A stretch of DNA of 64,000 nt from an uncultured Christensenellaceae bacterium (GCA_944376795.1 CALWDW010000001.1:158789-222788), one strand, 5' to 3'. Positions 52,661 to 61,954 are shown, counted from the first letter of the stretch. Notes: a model not told the origin generated them from the letters alone. Numbers and translations: made by a program.

Positions 52661-53476
52661 TCATCTATGGGAGTTCATCCGCAGGCTTCTTTCACAGAGA
52701 GCGCAAGCCTCCTGCAGGCGCTGCGGACGTATCAGGTTCTTGCCCAGAAGACCCGCCAAATCCTTGCATCGGGTGCGTATTGTCTCCTCCGAAGCGCCAA
52801 GAAGGCGCACGGCCTCCCGAAGCTCCGGAGGAACCGGCGCAAAACCTACGAACGCATTGTGGGGACACGCCAGCTGGCAGCTTTCGCACCCCACCAGACG
52901 GCGGCCCAAAAAAGGCAGCATGTCCTCCGGAAACGGAACGCCCTCCAGCATATAGGCGCGGAGGCAGCGGGCTGGGTCGATCCCCCCCTCCCTCTGCACG
53001 GCGCCCGTTGGGCAGGCGTCAACGCACGCCTGGCAGGCGCCGCACAGGGAAGGCAGGACCTTCCGGGTGGTCATCCCCTTCTCCTCTTGATCGGTCAACA
53101 GAAGATGCAGGCAGACATAGGTCCCATACCGCGGATGGTGCAGCAGATCCTGCCGGCCCATCCACCCAATACCGGCAAGAAGCGCCGCCTTTTTGGCGGG
53201 AAGCATGGGGTGGGCCAATGCAGAGCAGCCGGCCTCCGCAATCCGGGCAGCCAGCCTTCGGGTCCGGTGGTAAGCCTGCTGGGACGCCGGGTAGTGGGAG
53301 GCCACAACCAGGCCATCCTCCGGCCAGTCCCCGGGATCAAAGGGCCGATGGGCGGTAACCAAGATCCAAAGTGTCCGCGCCCCCGGGAGAAGTTCCTGGG
53401 CCCGCGGCAGCATTGCGGCCGGAATGGCCTCCGCCTCGTCAAACCCCATCTCCAACGCCCAGCTTCGAATGTCCAT
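52661..53476 (-). CDS. QueG-like protein with two [4Fe-4S] clusters
   Basis: About 271 residues, shorter than QueG epoxyqueuosine reductase (about 380). The C-terminal half has a ferredoxin-like pair: CGACQACVDACPTGAVQ with a later Cys in DPARCLRAYM, and CESCQLACPHNAF, which bind two 4Fe-4S clusters as in QueG. The cobalamin-binding N-terminal half has ILVTAHRPFDPGDW and SALAHPMLPAKKAALLAGIGWMG. It may be a QueG relative with another substrate. It starts one base after the GH18 stop, so the two are translationally coupled. Confidence 0.75.
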   Translation of the reverse strand: MDIRSWALEMGFDEAEAIPAAMLPRAQELLPGARTLWILVTAHRPFDPGDWPEDGLVVASHYPASQQAYHRTRRLAARIAEAGCSALAHPMLPAKKAALLAGIGWMGRQDLLHHPRYGTYVCLHLLLTDQEEKGMTTRKVLPSLCGACQACVDACPTGAVQREGGIDPARCLRAYMLEGVPFPEDMLPFLGRRLVGCESCQLACPHNAFVGFAPVPPELREAVRLLGASEETIRTRCKDLAGLLGKNLIRPQRLQEACALCERSLRMNSHR

Positions 53477-53477
53477 A

Positions 53478-54803
53478 CTACGCCTCTCCAGGAACCGCCC
53501 CGTCCTGGAGCGTCTCCCCCTCCTCCAGTGCAATTCCCATCCCGCGGGCAAAGGCCTCCCACAAAGGATCGCTTCCGAAGGCAAACTGCCAGACCGCTCC
53601 GCCGCCCAGGCAGTACTCCTGAATCAAGTTGCCCTTTTGGTAGAGCGACTTTGCATCCTCGCACCAATAGGTGTGAAGAATCCCTTCGGTATCAGAAAAG
53701 GCAATGGTCGTCATGCCCAATTCCGGGTCCCATACGCCTTTGCTTATCCACTGATCCACCGTGATCTCCACGCCGCCCACGGTGACCTTGCCCTCTTCCA
53801 GGACGCGGCGCACTTGCCCGGGGGTGATGGTGACCTTGGCACGGCTGTTGGTATTCCAGGTAGGATGAATCCTGGAAAGCTCCCCATCGATCACCTCTCC
53901 CTGGTAATCAATGCCGTAAAACGGTACGCCCATCAGAATCTGGTGGGAAGGAACCTCTTCCAGCAGCTTTTGAATTCTTCCCTCTACCCAAGCAATAGCG
54001 GCGGTGGGAGCCATGAGGCTGGCAGCCGAGCTGTCATAGGCCATCACCGCAATATAGTCGCAGACCTCCGCCAAACCTCCCCGGTCATAGCACTGCCACC
54101 AATTGTTGGGGCTGTCCCAATCCAGCGGCACCGTAACCGCCACCGAAACCACGCACCTCTCGGGCAGCGCCTTCTTTGTCCTCTCCACCAGCGCGGTAAA
54201 TTTTTCCTTATTGGCGGGGTCCATCTTCTCCATATCAAAGCTGATGCCGTCCAAATCGTACTGCTCCACCCATGCCGCCAGCTTGGCGACAAAGGCCGAC
54301 TGCACAGCTTCCTCTGTAACCACCTGGCCGCTGAGATCCGGATCAAAGCTGACCACCGTTCCCCAAACCTGCGCGCCGCCTGCATGGGCGGTCTCCACAT
54401 ATTGAGTCGGATCCCACGTCCGGCCCATCTCCGCCAGGTCGCGAACCTCCGCGACGCCGTCCTCCCCCTCCTCAATGTAGAACCAGGTGGGGGCCAGCGC
54501 GTTGACGCCCGGAGGCACCGCCTCCAAAGTCGTCGGCTGATAGGCCCATGCCATGACAATAGGCTCTTGGACCGGACCTTGGATATTCTCCTTCCAGAGA
54601 GGCGCATCCTCCTGCGGACGCTGCGCGAGCACAGGCGTCTCCGCAGGCTGGGAAGGTTCCTCTTCCATCCGGAGGACGGCGGCGTCTCCAGCCAGGAGGA
54701 GTACGCTGCACAGCGCCAGCGCCGCCGACAGCGCCACGCCCCGCCGCGTCCCTCCCCATAAGGGCTTGGGCCGGTATTCCTTACGGCGTTCCCGTCGTTT
54801 CAT
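53478..54803 (-). CDS. GH18-type peptidoglycan hydrolase (SleL/YdhD-like)
   Basis: A 441-residue GH18 enzyme with an N-terminal membrane anchor (about residues 22-42) and a Glu/Pro-rich linker. The catalytic segment is DGISFDME (residues 185-192): Glu192 and the neighbouring Asp190 are present, whereas the first catalytic Asp of the classical DGxDxDxE is a Ser, as often seen in spore-lytic GH18 proteins. YIAVMAYDSSAASL and ILMGVPFYGIDYQG are further family blocks. SleL/YdhD enzymes cut cortex or wall glycans. No LysM repeats are present. Operon with the QueG-like gene. Confidence 0.85.
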   Translation of the reverse strand: MKRRERRKEYRPKPLWGGTRRGVALSAALALCSVLLLAGDAAVLRMEEEPSQPAETPVLAQRPQEDAPLWKENIQGPVQEPIVMAWAYQPTTLEAVPPGVNALAPTWFYIEEGEDGVAEVRDLAEMGRTWDPTQYVETAHAGGAQVWGTVVSFDPDLSGQVVTEEAVQSAFVAKLAAWVEQYDLDGISFDMEKMDPANKEKFTALVERTKKALPERCVVSVAVTVPLDWDSPNNWWQCYDRGGLAEVCDYIAVMAYDSSAASLMAPTAAIAWVEGRIQKLLEEVPSHQILMGVPFYGIDYQGEVIDGELSRIHPTWNTNSRAKVTITPGQVRRVLEEGKVTVGGVEITVDQWISKGVWDPELGMTTIAFSDTEGILHTYWCEDAKSLYQKGNLIQEYCLGGGAVWQFAFGSDPLWEAFARGMGIALEEGETLQDGAVPGEA

Positions 54804-54829
54804 CGCCCATCCTCCCTTCTTCCGTCCCC

Positions 54830-54858
54830 ATTATACCAGAGGCGGCACCATATGCCAA
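54830..54858 (-). promoter_or_regulatory. sigma-A promoter of the GH18-QueG-like operon
   Basis: TTGGCA and TATAAT with a 17-base spacer, 27 bases before the start codon. Confidence 0.7.
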
Positions 54859-54887
54859 GGAATGACCCGCGCTTCCATTTTTTGCCT

Positions 54888-55742
54888 CTACCGGGCTTTC
54901 CTGGAGAGCACCACCACCGAAAGCCCGTAGAACAGCAGCGCCGTTGCCAGGAGCACCAGCAGACTCCCCCACGCCGGCATCTCGGTGCTTCCGAAGACCA
55001 GCTGCACCCCCATCATTTCCCGAAACGCATCGGCCGTCTGCGCAGGCGCCGTTGCAAAGGCCTCCGCCATGGGCTCCGCCATCATCACCTGGCGGAAGAG
55101 CGCCGCCGCATGGGATGGAGGAAACAGCTTGACCACCCACTGCACCGTCTCCGGCAGGCTCCCAATGGGAAGGTAAATGCCGGTCAGGAACCCGATCACG
55201 GTGCCAATAATGGTGCTGGCCGTAGCAAAAGCATTGGTGCTGGAAAAGAACGTCACCACAAAAAAGACCATGGCGCTGTTGGTCAGGGTGGACAGCAAGA
55301 TCAAACCCAGCACTTGGCAAAGTTCGGAGGCTCCCAGCCAGTCTCCTCCGTTTATCACAATGTATACCTCTCCCAGAACGACGGTTACGACGCTCATGAC
55401 CACCCCAACGGTTACAGCGCTGAGAACATAGCCGCCAACCATGCTGCGCCGCTGCAGGGGAGAGACCACAAAGTCCTTCACCACCTTTTTTCCCCGGTCC
55501 TCTACCATGATGCCGAAGGCGCCCATGGTCGCCGTCACCGAGGTGGCCGTCAAAAGGCCCGCAATAATCCAAGAATCCATAAGGTAGCGTATCCCCGGCA
55601 CGCCCTCATAGTTGCTGGTCCAAACATCCCCCAAAAACAGGGCGTACAGGCCGATGATAATAAATGTCGACAGCAAGGAAAAGAATACCGCCGCCTTATC
55701 CCGAAAAAACACCTTCAGATTCCGAAGCGCAAATCCCATCAT
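54888..55742 (-). CDS. ABC-2 type transporter permease
   Basis: A 284-residue polytopic protein with six helices, N-terminal NLKVFFRDKAAVFFSLLSTFIIIGLYALFLG and the VEDRGKKVVKDFVVSPLQRRSMVGGYVLSA coupling region typical of drug/antibiotic or lipid exporters (DrrB/NodJ-type). It overlaps the ATPase gene by four bases (ATGA). Confidence 0.88.
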   Translation of the reverse strand: MMGFALRNLKVFFRDKAAVFFSLLSTFIIIGLYALFLGDVWTSNYEGVPGIRYLMDSWIIAGLLTATSVTATMGAFGIMVEDRGKKVVKDFVVSPLQRRSMVGGYVLSAVTVGVVMSVVTVVLGEVYIVINGGDWLGASELCQVLGLILLSTLTNSAMVFFVVTFFSSTNAFATASTIIGTVIGFLTGIYLPIGSLPETVQWVVKLFPPSHAAALFRQVMMAEPMAEAFATAPAQTADAFREMMGVQLVFGSTEMPAWGSLLVLLATALLFYGLSVVVLSRKAR

Positions 55743-56653
55743 TCCCGAATCGCCTCCCCCGCAATCGCAAGAAACGCATCATCCATCGTGCCGCGAATCA
55801 CCTCAAAGTCCCGTATTTCCTCCCGCAGATCTTGGATGATGGGCAGCGCATCCAGCGTGGAGGCCAGAGGAAGCTCCAGAGTATCGGCAGTTTCCGTACA
55901 GGCAAGGCCCTTTTCCCGCAGCCGGGCCGCTGTGCGGGCCGTATCATGGCATACTAGGATCAGTTTGTCCCGGGCGTAGGCATCCTTCAGCTGGGACGGC
56001 GTGCCCTTGGCGGCAATCTCGCCATGATCCATGACCAGGACATAGTCGGCAGCGGCAGCCTCCTCCATGTAGTGGGTTGTCAAAAAGACCGTCATCCCCT
56101 TTTCTCTCTGAATCCCATGCAAGGTCTGCCACACGCTCTTGCGGGTTTGGGGATCCAATCCGGTGGTGGGCTCGTCCAGGAAAAGGATCTCCGGCGCATG
56201 GACCAGCGCCCGGGCAATATCACAACGGCGGCGCTGCCCTCCCGAGAGCTTCCCGTAGGGACGCCTGCGCAGGTCCGAGACGCCAACCTGCTTCATGATA
56301 TCTTCCACAGCCTGGGTCAGCGCCCGGCCCCGCAGGTCATAGAATCCCCCGCGCAGGCGCAGATTCTCTTCCACTGTCAGCAGCGGATCCAGCAACCCAT
56401 CCTGAAAAACCGCCCCGATCATGCCCCGGATCTGCCGATCCTCCTCCCCCAGCCGGTAAGCGCCGATCCGTACCGTTCCCGCATCCGGCCGCAGAAACGT
56501 ACACAGAATATCGATTGTCGTGGATTTTCCCGCGCCGTTGGGACCCAGGAACGCAAAGAGTTTTCCCCGCTCCACGTAGAAATCAATTCCTTTCACGGCC
56601 TGCACGCTGCCATAGGCTTTCCGTAGGCCCGTCACTTCGATTGCGTTGGTCAT
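55739..56653 (-). CDS. ABC transporter ATP-binding protein (DrrA/multidrug type)
   Basis: A 304-residue ATPase. Walker A GPNGAGKSTTIDIL, Q-loop AVFQDGLLDPLLTVEENL, signature LSGGQRRRCDIARAL, Walker B LFLDEPTTGLDPQTRK and His switch TTHYMEEAAAADYVLV, then a C-terminal domain. Together with the overlapping permease gene it makes a two-component exporter of unknown cargo. Confidence 0.92.
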   Translation of the reverse strand: MTNAIEVTGLRKAYGSVQAVKGIDFYVERGKLFAFLGPNGAGKSTTIDILCTFLRPDAGTVRIGAYRLGEEDRQIRGMIGAVFQDGLLDPLLTVEENLRLRGGFYDLRGRALTQAVEDIMKQVGVSDLRRRPYGKLSGGQRRRCDIARALVHAPEILFLDEPTTGLDPQTRKSVWQTLHGIQREKGMTVFLTTHYMEEAAAADYVLVMDHGEIAAKGTPSQLKDAYARDKLILVCHDTARTAARLREKGLACTETADTLELPLASTLDALPIIQDLREEIRDFEVIRGTMDDAFLAIAGEAIRE

Positions 56654-56703
56654 TCGCTTCTCCTTCTGTACATTCTGGCATTCCTTGGCTCCAAGCCTGG
56701 GGG

Positions 56704-56732
56704 TTGTGGACGGCCCGAGAATGGACTATACT
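56704..56732 (+). promoter_or_regulatory. sigma-A promoter of the first HAD gene
   Basis: TTGTGG and TATACT with a 17-base spacer, 29 bases before the start. Confidence 0.55.
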
Positions 56733-56760
56733 GGGAACATGATCCTGCCGGGAGGTTTTC

Positions 56761-57537
56761 ATGAAGCATCTAGACTACCCTGTTATGGCCGTGGATATGG
56801 ACGGAACGCTTCTCAACAGCGCGAAAGAGGTCACCCCACGGCAAAGCGCCGCCCTGGCCCGCTACCGTGCGCTGGGAGGCAAAATCATCATCGCCACCGC
56901 ACGCTCTCCTCGATTTTCCGGCGTACGGGCGCCTGCCGGCTTTGCATACGACGGACGGGTGCTGTGCAGCGGCTCCCTCATCTATGACGGCGAGGCGTTG
57001 ATTGAGGAGACCTTGATCCCGCCGGCTACGGTGGAAGACGTCTACCGCGCACTTCGGGAACGGGGCTGCCGTCGTTTCTGCTACACCAGCCGGGAAGGGA
57101 TCACCCATGCGGACTTTGACAGCCGCACCCTCTGGCCCTATACCCCTTTCATCGATATGCGGGAAGACCCCGCCCCATGCCCCGCTCTCAAGCTCCTGAT
57201 CCCCCTGGATTCGGTGGTAACCGCTGCGCTGGTCGCGGCGCACTGTCCTCCATCTCTGCGGCTCACCGTCATCGATGCCGGAACCTTGGCCCAGATCACC
57301 CCGGCCCAGGCCGATAAGTGGCGGGGCATTGAGATCCTGCTTAGGCGCTGGGGCTTTGCCGCCCAGGATGTACTAGCCTTTGGAGATGACCGCAGCGATC
57401 TGTCCATGCTTACGGCAGCAGGGCGCGGGGTCGCCATGGGAAATGGCATTCCCGCCGTTTTAGAGGCCGCCGATGACCGGACCGCCTCCAACGATCAGGA
57501 CGGCATCGCCGTCTACCTGGAAAAGCTGGGCATCTAA
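56761..57537 (+). CDS. Cof-type HAD-IIB family phosphatase
   Basis: A 258-residue haloacid dehalogenase-like hydrolase of the Cof subgroup, which removes phosphate from sugar phosphates, nucleotides or flavin phosphates. Motif I VDMDGTLL holds the nucleophile Asp; motif IV VLAFGDDRSDLSML and MGNGIPAVLEAADDRTASND are intact. AGGTTTTC precedes the start, a modest ribosome binding site. It is convergent with a paralogue. Confidence 0.85.
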   Translation: MKHLDYPVMAVDMDGTLLNSAKEVTPRQSAALARYRALGGKIIIATARSPRFSGVRAPAGFAYDGRVLCSGSLIYDGEALIEETLIPPATVEDVYRALRERGCRRFCYTSREGITHADFDSRTLWPYTPFIDMREDPAPCPALKLLIPLDSVVTAALVAAHCPPSLRLTVIDAGTLAQITPAQADKWRGIEILLRRWGFAAQDVLAFGDDRSDLSMLTAAGRGVAMGNGIPAVLEAADDRTASNDQDGIAVYLEKLGI

Positions 57538-57559
57538 CAGGGATGCATCCTTTCAGCGC

Positions 57560-58342
57560 CTAGGCCTCCACGTCCAGCAGCAGCCGCCGCAGATAGACCG
57601 CTACCCCATCTTCTTCATTGGACAACGTATGCAGGGGGATTTGTTCCAAGATTTCCGGCCGCGAATTACCCATGGCCACTCCCGTCCCTGCACGCTGCAG
57701 CAATTCCAGATCATTGCGGTCGTCCCCAAAGGCAATCACATCCTCCATGCCCAGGCCGAAGTGCGCCGCCAGATCCGCAATTCCCTGGGCCTTGCTGACC
57801 CCCGCCTTGAGAATATTGACAATCTGCCCCCCATCCAGCGCCAGCATCTGGCAGCCTGGGGGAACGCACGCGCGAATCTTCTCCATCGTCCAGTATTCGC
57901 TGGGATATAGGAAGGCCTTAGTCACGGGCTGCTGCAGGCTCTCGGACGTAATGGGAGCGTAATCCTTATAGTGGGGCGCAAACCGATGGATGGGAAAATT
58001 GCAGACCACCCCTCCGTCCAATGGATTCCCTCCGATACGAAATGGCACATGGTGAGCGCACAGATTATGGTAAAGCGCCGACCATTGGGCAGGCTGCAGA
58101 TAGTTCTCTCCCAAGGGCCTGCCTTGGGCAACTATCTGGGCGCCATTGCAGTAGACGGCGCCGTCCCAAAATGGCACAGGGCTGCCCGTATAGCGTACGC
58201 CCTGCAGCACTGGCGGCCTTCCGGTGGACAGAGCGACACGATGTCCCGCCGCCCGGCACCGCGCCAGCACATCCAGGGTCAAGTCGCTGATGGATTTATC
58301 CTCCCGAAGCAGCGTGCCATCCAAATCCAAAGCAATCAGCAT
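57560..58342 (-). CDS. Cof-type HAD-IIB family phosphatase (paralogue)
   Basis: About 260 residues with motif I ALDLDGTLL and motif IV VIAFGDDRNDLELLQRAGTGVAMGN. AAGGAGG sits six bases before the ATG at 58342; the ATG two codons earlier would overlap it, so I use the later one. Its promoter is 32 bases upstream. Same family as the convergent gene but with low obvious identity, so not a recent duplicate. Confidence 0.85.
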   Translation of the reverse strand: MLIALDLDGTLLREDKSISDLTLDVLARCRAAGHRVALSTGRPPVLQGVRYTGSPVPFWDGAVYCNGAQIVAQGRPLGENYLQPAQWSALYHNLCAHHVPFRIGGNPLDGGVVCNFPIHRFAPHYKDYAPITSESLQQPVTKAFLYPSEYWTMEKIRACVPPGCQMLALDGGQIVNILKAGVSKAQGIADLAAHFGLGMEDVIAFGDDRNDLELLQRAGTGVAMGNSRPEILEQIPLHTLSNEEDGVAVYLRRLLLDVEA

Positions 58343-58373
58343 GCCCATCCTCCTTAACGGCTCATTCGCTTCG

Positions 58374-58402
58374 AGTATACAGGATCAAAATTCTCGTGGC
58401 AA
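58374..58402 (-). promoter_or_regulatory. sigma-A promoter of the second HAD gene
   Basis: TTGCCA and TATACT with a 17-base spacer. Confidence 0.65.
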
Positions 58403-58822
58403 TATGGTCCCCTTGCTTCTTTGTAAAATTTTGGCGAAGAGAACCGGATTCCGCCGGCAGGCCGCAAGCGCCCCCTAGCCGATGCAAAACGGAACGCCGG
58501 AATCTGCTCGAAAAGGCACACCGCGAAATTCCCGATTTGCCTGCGCTCAGAAAGGACACGCAGCCTCTCTGCAGCGCCGCGCAGCCAATAATCCTCGCTG
58601 AAAGTTCCCCAGTGCGGCCCCACCCATACGCTCCCTCATTTTGCGCATGGGGTTAGCGAAGCACTGCATCGTCGCAGAAAAACTTCCGCAGCCGGTCGAA
58701 AGAAGCCACACAAGGCGTCCTGCTACGATTTGGGAACGTACTTCCCAGGAAAACTTCTGCCTGCAGCATCCAGATTTCCCAAGGTTCCATCCGCAGAGAG
58801 ACGCGGCGGGCTCCCGTCCGCG
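58403..58822. other. 420-base stretch without a supported gene
   Basis: Lies between the HAD promoter and the mreB stop. Short frames on both strands have no ribosome binding sites and no recognisable protein pattern. Base composition is like that of the neighbours. I see no clear terminator for mreB; small inverted repeats are present but none has a T run. Confidence 0.5.
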
Positions 58823-59857
58823 CTACTCTACCTTCACTTCGCTGACCAGGCTCACTCTTTGGTGGGCATTCTCGAAAACGTCCTGCTTTTCCAGCAGGCT
58901 GACAATGCCGCGGATTACACAGCGCTGAGGATCCTCTGCGAGCCGGCAGGGAACGCCGGTCGTAAGGCTGATCCGCCGGTCCATCCCCCAAACCATGGCC
59001 CCGCCGCCCGTCAGAAGGATTCCCTGGGAAAAGAGATCCTCGGCAATGTCGGCAGGCAGCTGCTCAAACACCAGCTGCACCCTATCGCAGATCGCCTGCA
59101 TCGGCACGTTCAGCGCTTCCATGATTTCATCCGAATGCACGGCCTGAAGCCGGGGAAGGCCCGAAATCATATCCTGCCCCATCACCTCCATATGGAGGAG
59201 CTCCTCTCGCTGGGATACACAGCCAATTTGGCTCTTGATCCACCAGCTGGTCGGCTCGCCAATGAGAAAGTGATGTTCTTCCTTGATATATTCTATAATG
59301 CTCCGGTCAAAAAACGAACCGCCCACGCGCAGGCTCTCCGACAGGATGGACTTTCCCATGGAAATCACCGCGATATCCGTGGTACCTCCGCCCACGTCCA
59401 CCACCATATGCCCCAAGGGGCGCAGCACATCCAGCCCGGCCCCCAAGGCCGCCGCCACGGGCTCCTCCACCAGGCGGACCATCCGCGCGCCAATATCGAA
59501 GGCAGCCTGGGCTACGGCACGCTTTTCCAGGTCGGTTACCCCTTCGGGGATGCACAGAAGCACCCGCAGCGGTGTAAAGCGCCCCACCGTAACCGCCCTG
59601 CGGATGGCGTCCTGGAGCATCAGGCGCACAGCCTGTCCATCCGAAACCACCCCCTCTTGGAGCGGACTGATAGTTAGGATGGTCTCCGGAGTGCGGCCCA
59701 GCATGCGCTGAGCCTCTTCCCCCACGGCAATGAGCCTTCCGGTATCCCGATCAATGGCGATCATGGAAGGTTCCTCCAAGACGATTCCCTTTCCCTTCAC
59801 CGCCAACTGCAGTGTGGTCGTCCCCAGATCGATCCCAATATCACAGGTACCAAACAT
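58823..59857 (-). CDS. mbl: MreB/Mbl-type rod shape-determining actin homologue
   Basis: A 344-residue bacterial actin that guides lateral wall synthesis. Phosphate 1 loop DIGIDLGTTTLQLAVKGKG, LVEEPVAAALGAGLDV and phosphate 2 loop MVVDVGGGTTDIAVISMG are intact, as is GILLTGGGAMVWGMD. It lies directly downstream of spoIIID, as mbl does in Bacillus subtilis, which suggests the Mbl paralogue rather than MreB itself. It has a separate promoter and terminator-bounded upstream region. Confidence 0.88.
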   Translation of the reverse strand: MFGTCDIGIDLGTTTLQLAVKGKGIVLEEPSMIAIDRDTGRLIAVGEEAQRMLGRTPETILTISPLQEGVVSDGQAVRLMLQDAIRRAVTVGRFTPLRVLLCIPEGVTDLEKRAVAQAAFDIGARMVRLVEEPVAAALGAGLDVLRPLGHMVVDVGGGTTDIAVISMGKSILSESLRVGGSFFDRSIIEYIKEEHHFLIGEPTSWWIKSQIGCVSQREELLHMEVMGQDMISGLPRLQAVHSDEIMEALNVPMQAICDRVQLVFEQLPADIAEDLFSQGILLTGGGAMVWGMDRRISLTTGVPCRLAEDPQRCVIRGIVSLLEKQDVFENAHQRVSLVSEVKVE

Positions 59858-59897
59858 GCGTCATCCTCGCTTCACTGCTCTTTACGTACCGTCTTCT

Positions 59898-59926
59898 ATG
59901 ATATAGAATATCCTCCTTTCGGTCAA
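59898..59926 (-). promoter_or_regulatory. sigma-A promoter of mbl
   Basis: TTGACC and TATCAT with a 17-base spacer, 41 bases before the start. Confidence 0.6.
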
Positions 59927-59970
59927 TATTTCCCGCGAAAAAAGTTATACGCTGCCGGTTTTTCGCCAAA

Positions 59971-59994
59971 GGGAGCCTAAGGTCATAGGCTCCC
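59971..59994 (-). terminator. terminator of spoIIID
   Basis: Stem GGGAGCCTA/TAGGCTCCC with a six-base loop, followed by TTTGG on the minus strand, separating spoIIID from the mbl promoter. Confidence 0.6.
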
Positions 59995-60061
59995 CGTCCC
60001 TTTGGCGCTTGCCGGTCATACAGGGCACAGTGCTGGCAGTTTCTCTACCGCTGCGGCAGCT

Positions 60062-60328
60062 TTACGCCTTCTCCTGTTCCCGCTTGCGGTACTTCAGGCA
60101 GGTGGCCATGCCGCCCCGGATATGCCGCTCAGCCATATTCTTCTCCATAATATGCCGAACCCGCTGCCATAGGCCGCCATCCAAATAAGAAAGCCGTTCC
60201 GCCATGTCTTTATGCACCGTGGATTTGCTGACCTGAAATACACAGGCTGTTGACCGGACGGTGGCTTCGTGCTCTATCATATAGGCGGCCTCCTCCAGGA
60301 CGCGCTGATCGATCTCATCCTTCAGCAT
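60062..60328 (-). CDS. spoIIID: sporulation transcriptional regulator SpoIIID
   Basis: An 88-residue DNA-binding protein with a helix-turn-helix ACVFQVSKSTVHKDM and the downstream block RLSYLDGGLWQRVRHIMEKNMAERHIRGG, which is diagnostic of SpoIIID. It regulates sigma-E-dependent genes in the mother cell. Full family length. Synteny with mbl supports the call and shows the organism is, or descends from, an endospore former. Confidence 0.95.
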   Translation of the reverse strand: MLKDEIDQRVLEEAAYMIEHEATVRSTACVFQVSKSTVHKDMAERLSYLDGGLWQRVRHIMEKNMAERHIRGGMATCLKYRKREQEKA

Positions 60329-60448
60329 ACTCCGTTTGCCTCCCCTTGCCTCATTTTTACAACACTATGTAAAGTGCAAGCCGGGTATGCCAACCGGCAC
60401 GCATTCCGACGGCGAATTTGCACCGGCGCCAGGAATCGGCCGCCTATG

Positions 60449-60478
60449 TTGCCAAATCCCATGCGAATATGCTATAGT
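60449..60478 (+). promoter_or_regulatory. sigma-A promoter of the DUF1015 gene
   Basis: TTGCCA and TATAGT with an 18-base spacer, 32 bases before the start codon; a GGAAAGGGGCC stretch supplies the ribosome binding site. Confidence 0.6.
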
Positions 60479-60509
60479 ATGCATGAAAAAATAAGGAAAG
60501 GGGCCGCCT

Positions 60510-61793
60510 ATGGTTTTCGAAAAATATGGTCTGAAGCTCCCGCGCATTCTCCTGCCGCGCGAGGACGTAGACATGACGCGTTGGGCCGTGCTCTCCTGTG
60601 ATCAGTATACTTCCCAGCCCTCCTATTGGGAAAAGGCCGCCGCCATCGTGGGTAGCGCGCCTTCCACCCTGCACATGATCCAGCCTGAGGTTTATCTGGA
60701 CCAGGCTGGGGAACGTGTTGAGTATGTGCTGGAACACATGCGCCGCTATCTGCTGGAAGGCATCCTGCAGGAGCTGGAAGAAGGCTTCCTGTACGTAGAG
60801 AGACGAACGCTGGCGCATCCATGCCGCCGCGGGTTGATGGCAGCCATTGATCTGGAGCAATATACCTATGGTGAAAACTCCCACGGTCTCATCCGCGCGA
60901 CAGAAGGCGTGGTCATGGCTCGCATTCCTCCGCGGTTGGCCATTCGTTCCAATGCTCCGCTGGAGCTTCCCCATGTCATGCTGCTTGTCAACGACCCACA
61001 GGATCTCCTGCTGGGCAGATTGGCGCAGCGGAAAAATACACTGCCAAAGCTCTATGACTTTCCCCTCATGCTGGGAGGCGGCTCTGTTGCTGGTTACCAG
61101 GTCACGGATCCGGCGGCACTGGCCGGAGTGGAACAGGCGCTGGCACAGCTGCTGGAGCAGGCAGCCCTTCAGGACGCGGAGCACCCTATGCTCATTGCCG
61201 TCGGCGATGGAAACCACTCTCTTGTCACCGCCAAGAGCCACTGGGACGCACTCAAGGCCACTCTCTCCGAAGCGGAGAAGGTTGGACATCCCGCCCGCTA
61301 TGCATTGTGTGAATTGGTCAACTTGTTTGATCCCGGGCTGGACTTCGAACCAATTCACCGGGTAGTTTTCGGTATTGACCCTGAAGGATTGCTGGATGCC
61401 ATCCGAGAATGGGCCGCGGCACATCAGGCCTCCCCCGGTTACACGCAAAGCGTCGTTTACCAGTATGGCAGCGTGAAGGGATCGCTAGAGCTAGGCTCTA
61501 TGCCTACGCCCCTGCAGGAAGCCAGCCTCCAAGACTGTTTCGGTGAGCTCCTTCCCTCCTTCCCAGGCGCGTCCATTGACTATATTCATGGCGATGATGC
61601 CGTCGCCGAGCTGGTATCCAAGGGGGACGCGCTGGGCCTGCTCATGCCAGCCTTTGACAAGAGCAGTCTCTTCACCTACGTAGCCGCCCATGGCGCCCTG
61701 CCCCGGAAGACCTTCTCCATGGGCCACGCGGACGAGAAGCGCTTCTACCTGGAATGCAGAAAGATCACCCGGGAAGTCCCCTCCTTTTCCTGA
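60510..61793 (+). CDS. DUF1015 domain-containing protein
   Basis: A 427-residue cytoplasmic protein. Its first half carries VLSCDQYTSQPSYWEKAAAIVG and HVMLLVNDPQDLL, and the centre IAVGDGNHSLVTAKSHWDALK, the conserved DUF1015 core (DGNHR/S-type). The family is widespread in anaerobes, sometimes near serine/glycine or one-carbon genes, but has no proven function. Monocistronic with promoter and terminator. Confidence 0.85.
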   Translation: MVFEKYGLKLPRILLPREDVDMTRWAVLSCDQYTSQPSYWEKAAAIVGSAPSTLHMIQPEVYLDQAGERVEYVLEHMRRYLLEGILQELEEGFLYVERRTLAHPCRRGLMAAIDLEQYTYGENSHGLIRATEGVVMARIPPRLAIRSNAPLELPHVMLLVNDPQDLLLGRLAQRKNTLPKLYDFPLMLGGGSVAGYQVTDPAALAGVEQALAQLLEQAALQDAEHPMLIAVGDGNHSLVTAKSHWDALKATLSEAEKVGHPARYALCELVNLFDPGLDFEPIHRVVFGIDPEGLLDAIREWAAAHQASPGYTQSVVYQYGSVKGSLELGSMPTPLQEASLQDCFGELLPSFPGASIDYIHGDDAVAELVSKGDALGLLMPAFDKSSLFTYVAAHGALPRKTFSMGHADEKRFYLECRKITREVPSFS

Positions 61794-61849
61794 CCGTCTC
61801 GGACACGCAGGGAAACCTGCCACGCCAGTTTTAACCCTTCTCAATCAAG

Positions 61850-61876
61850 CGGCCGGCTCAGTCCGGCCGTTTTTTG
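61850..61876 (+). terminator. rho-independent terminator of the DUF1015 gene
   Basis: Stem CGGCCGG/CCGGCCG with a six-base loop and six T. Confidence 0.9.
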
Positions 61877-61954
61877 GCAGACGCCGGCACACAAAACCCT
61901 TCACCGGCAAAACCATTTCTGATATTTTTCGCCGGAAAAACCGATGAATCCGCA

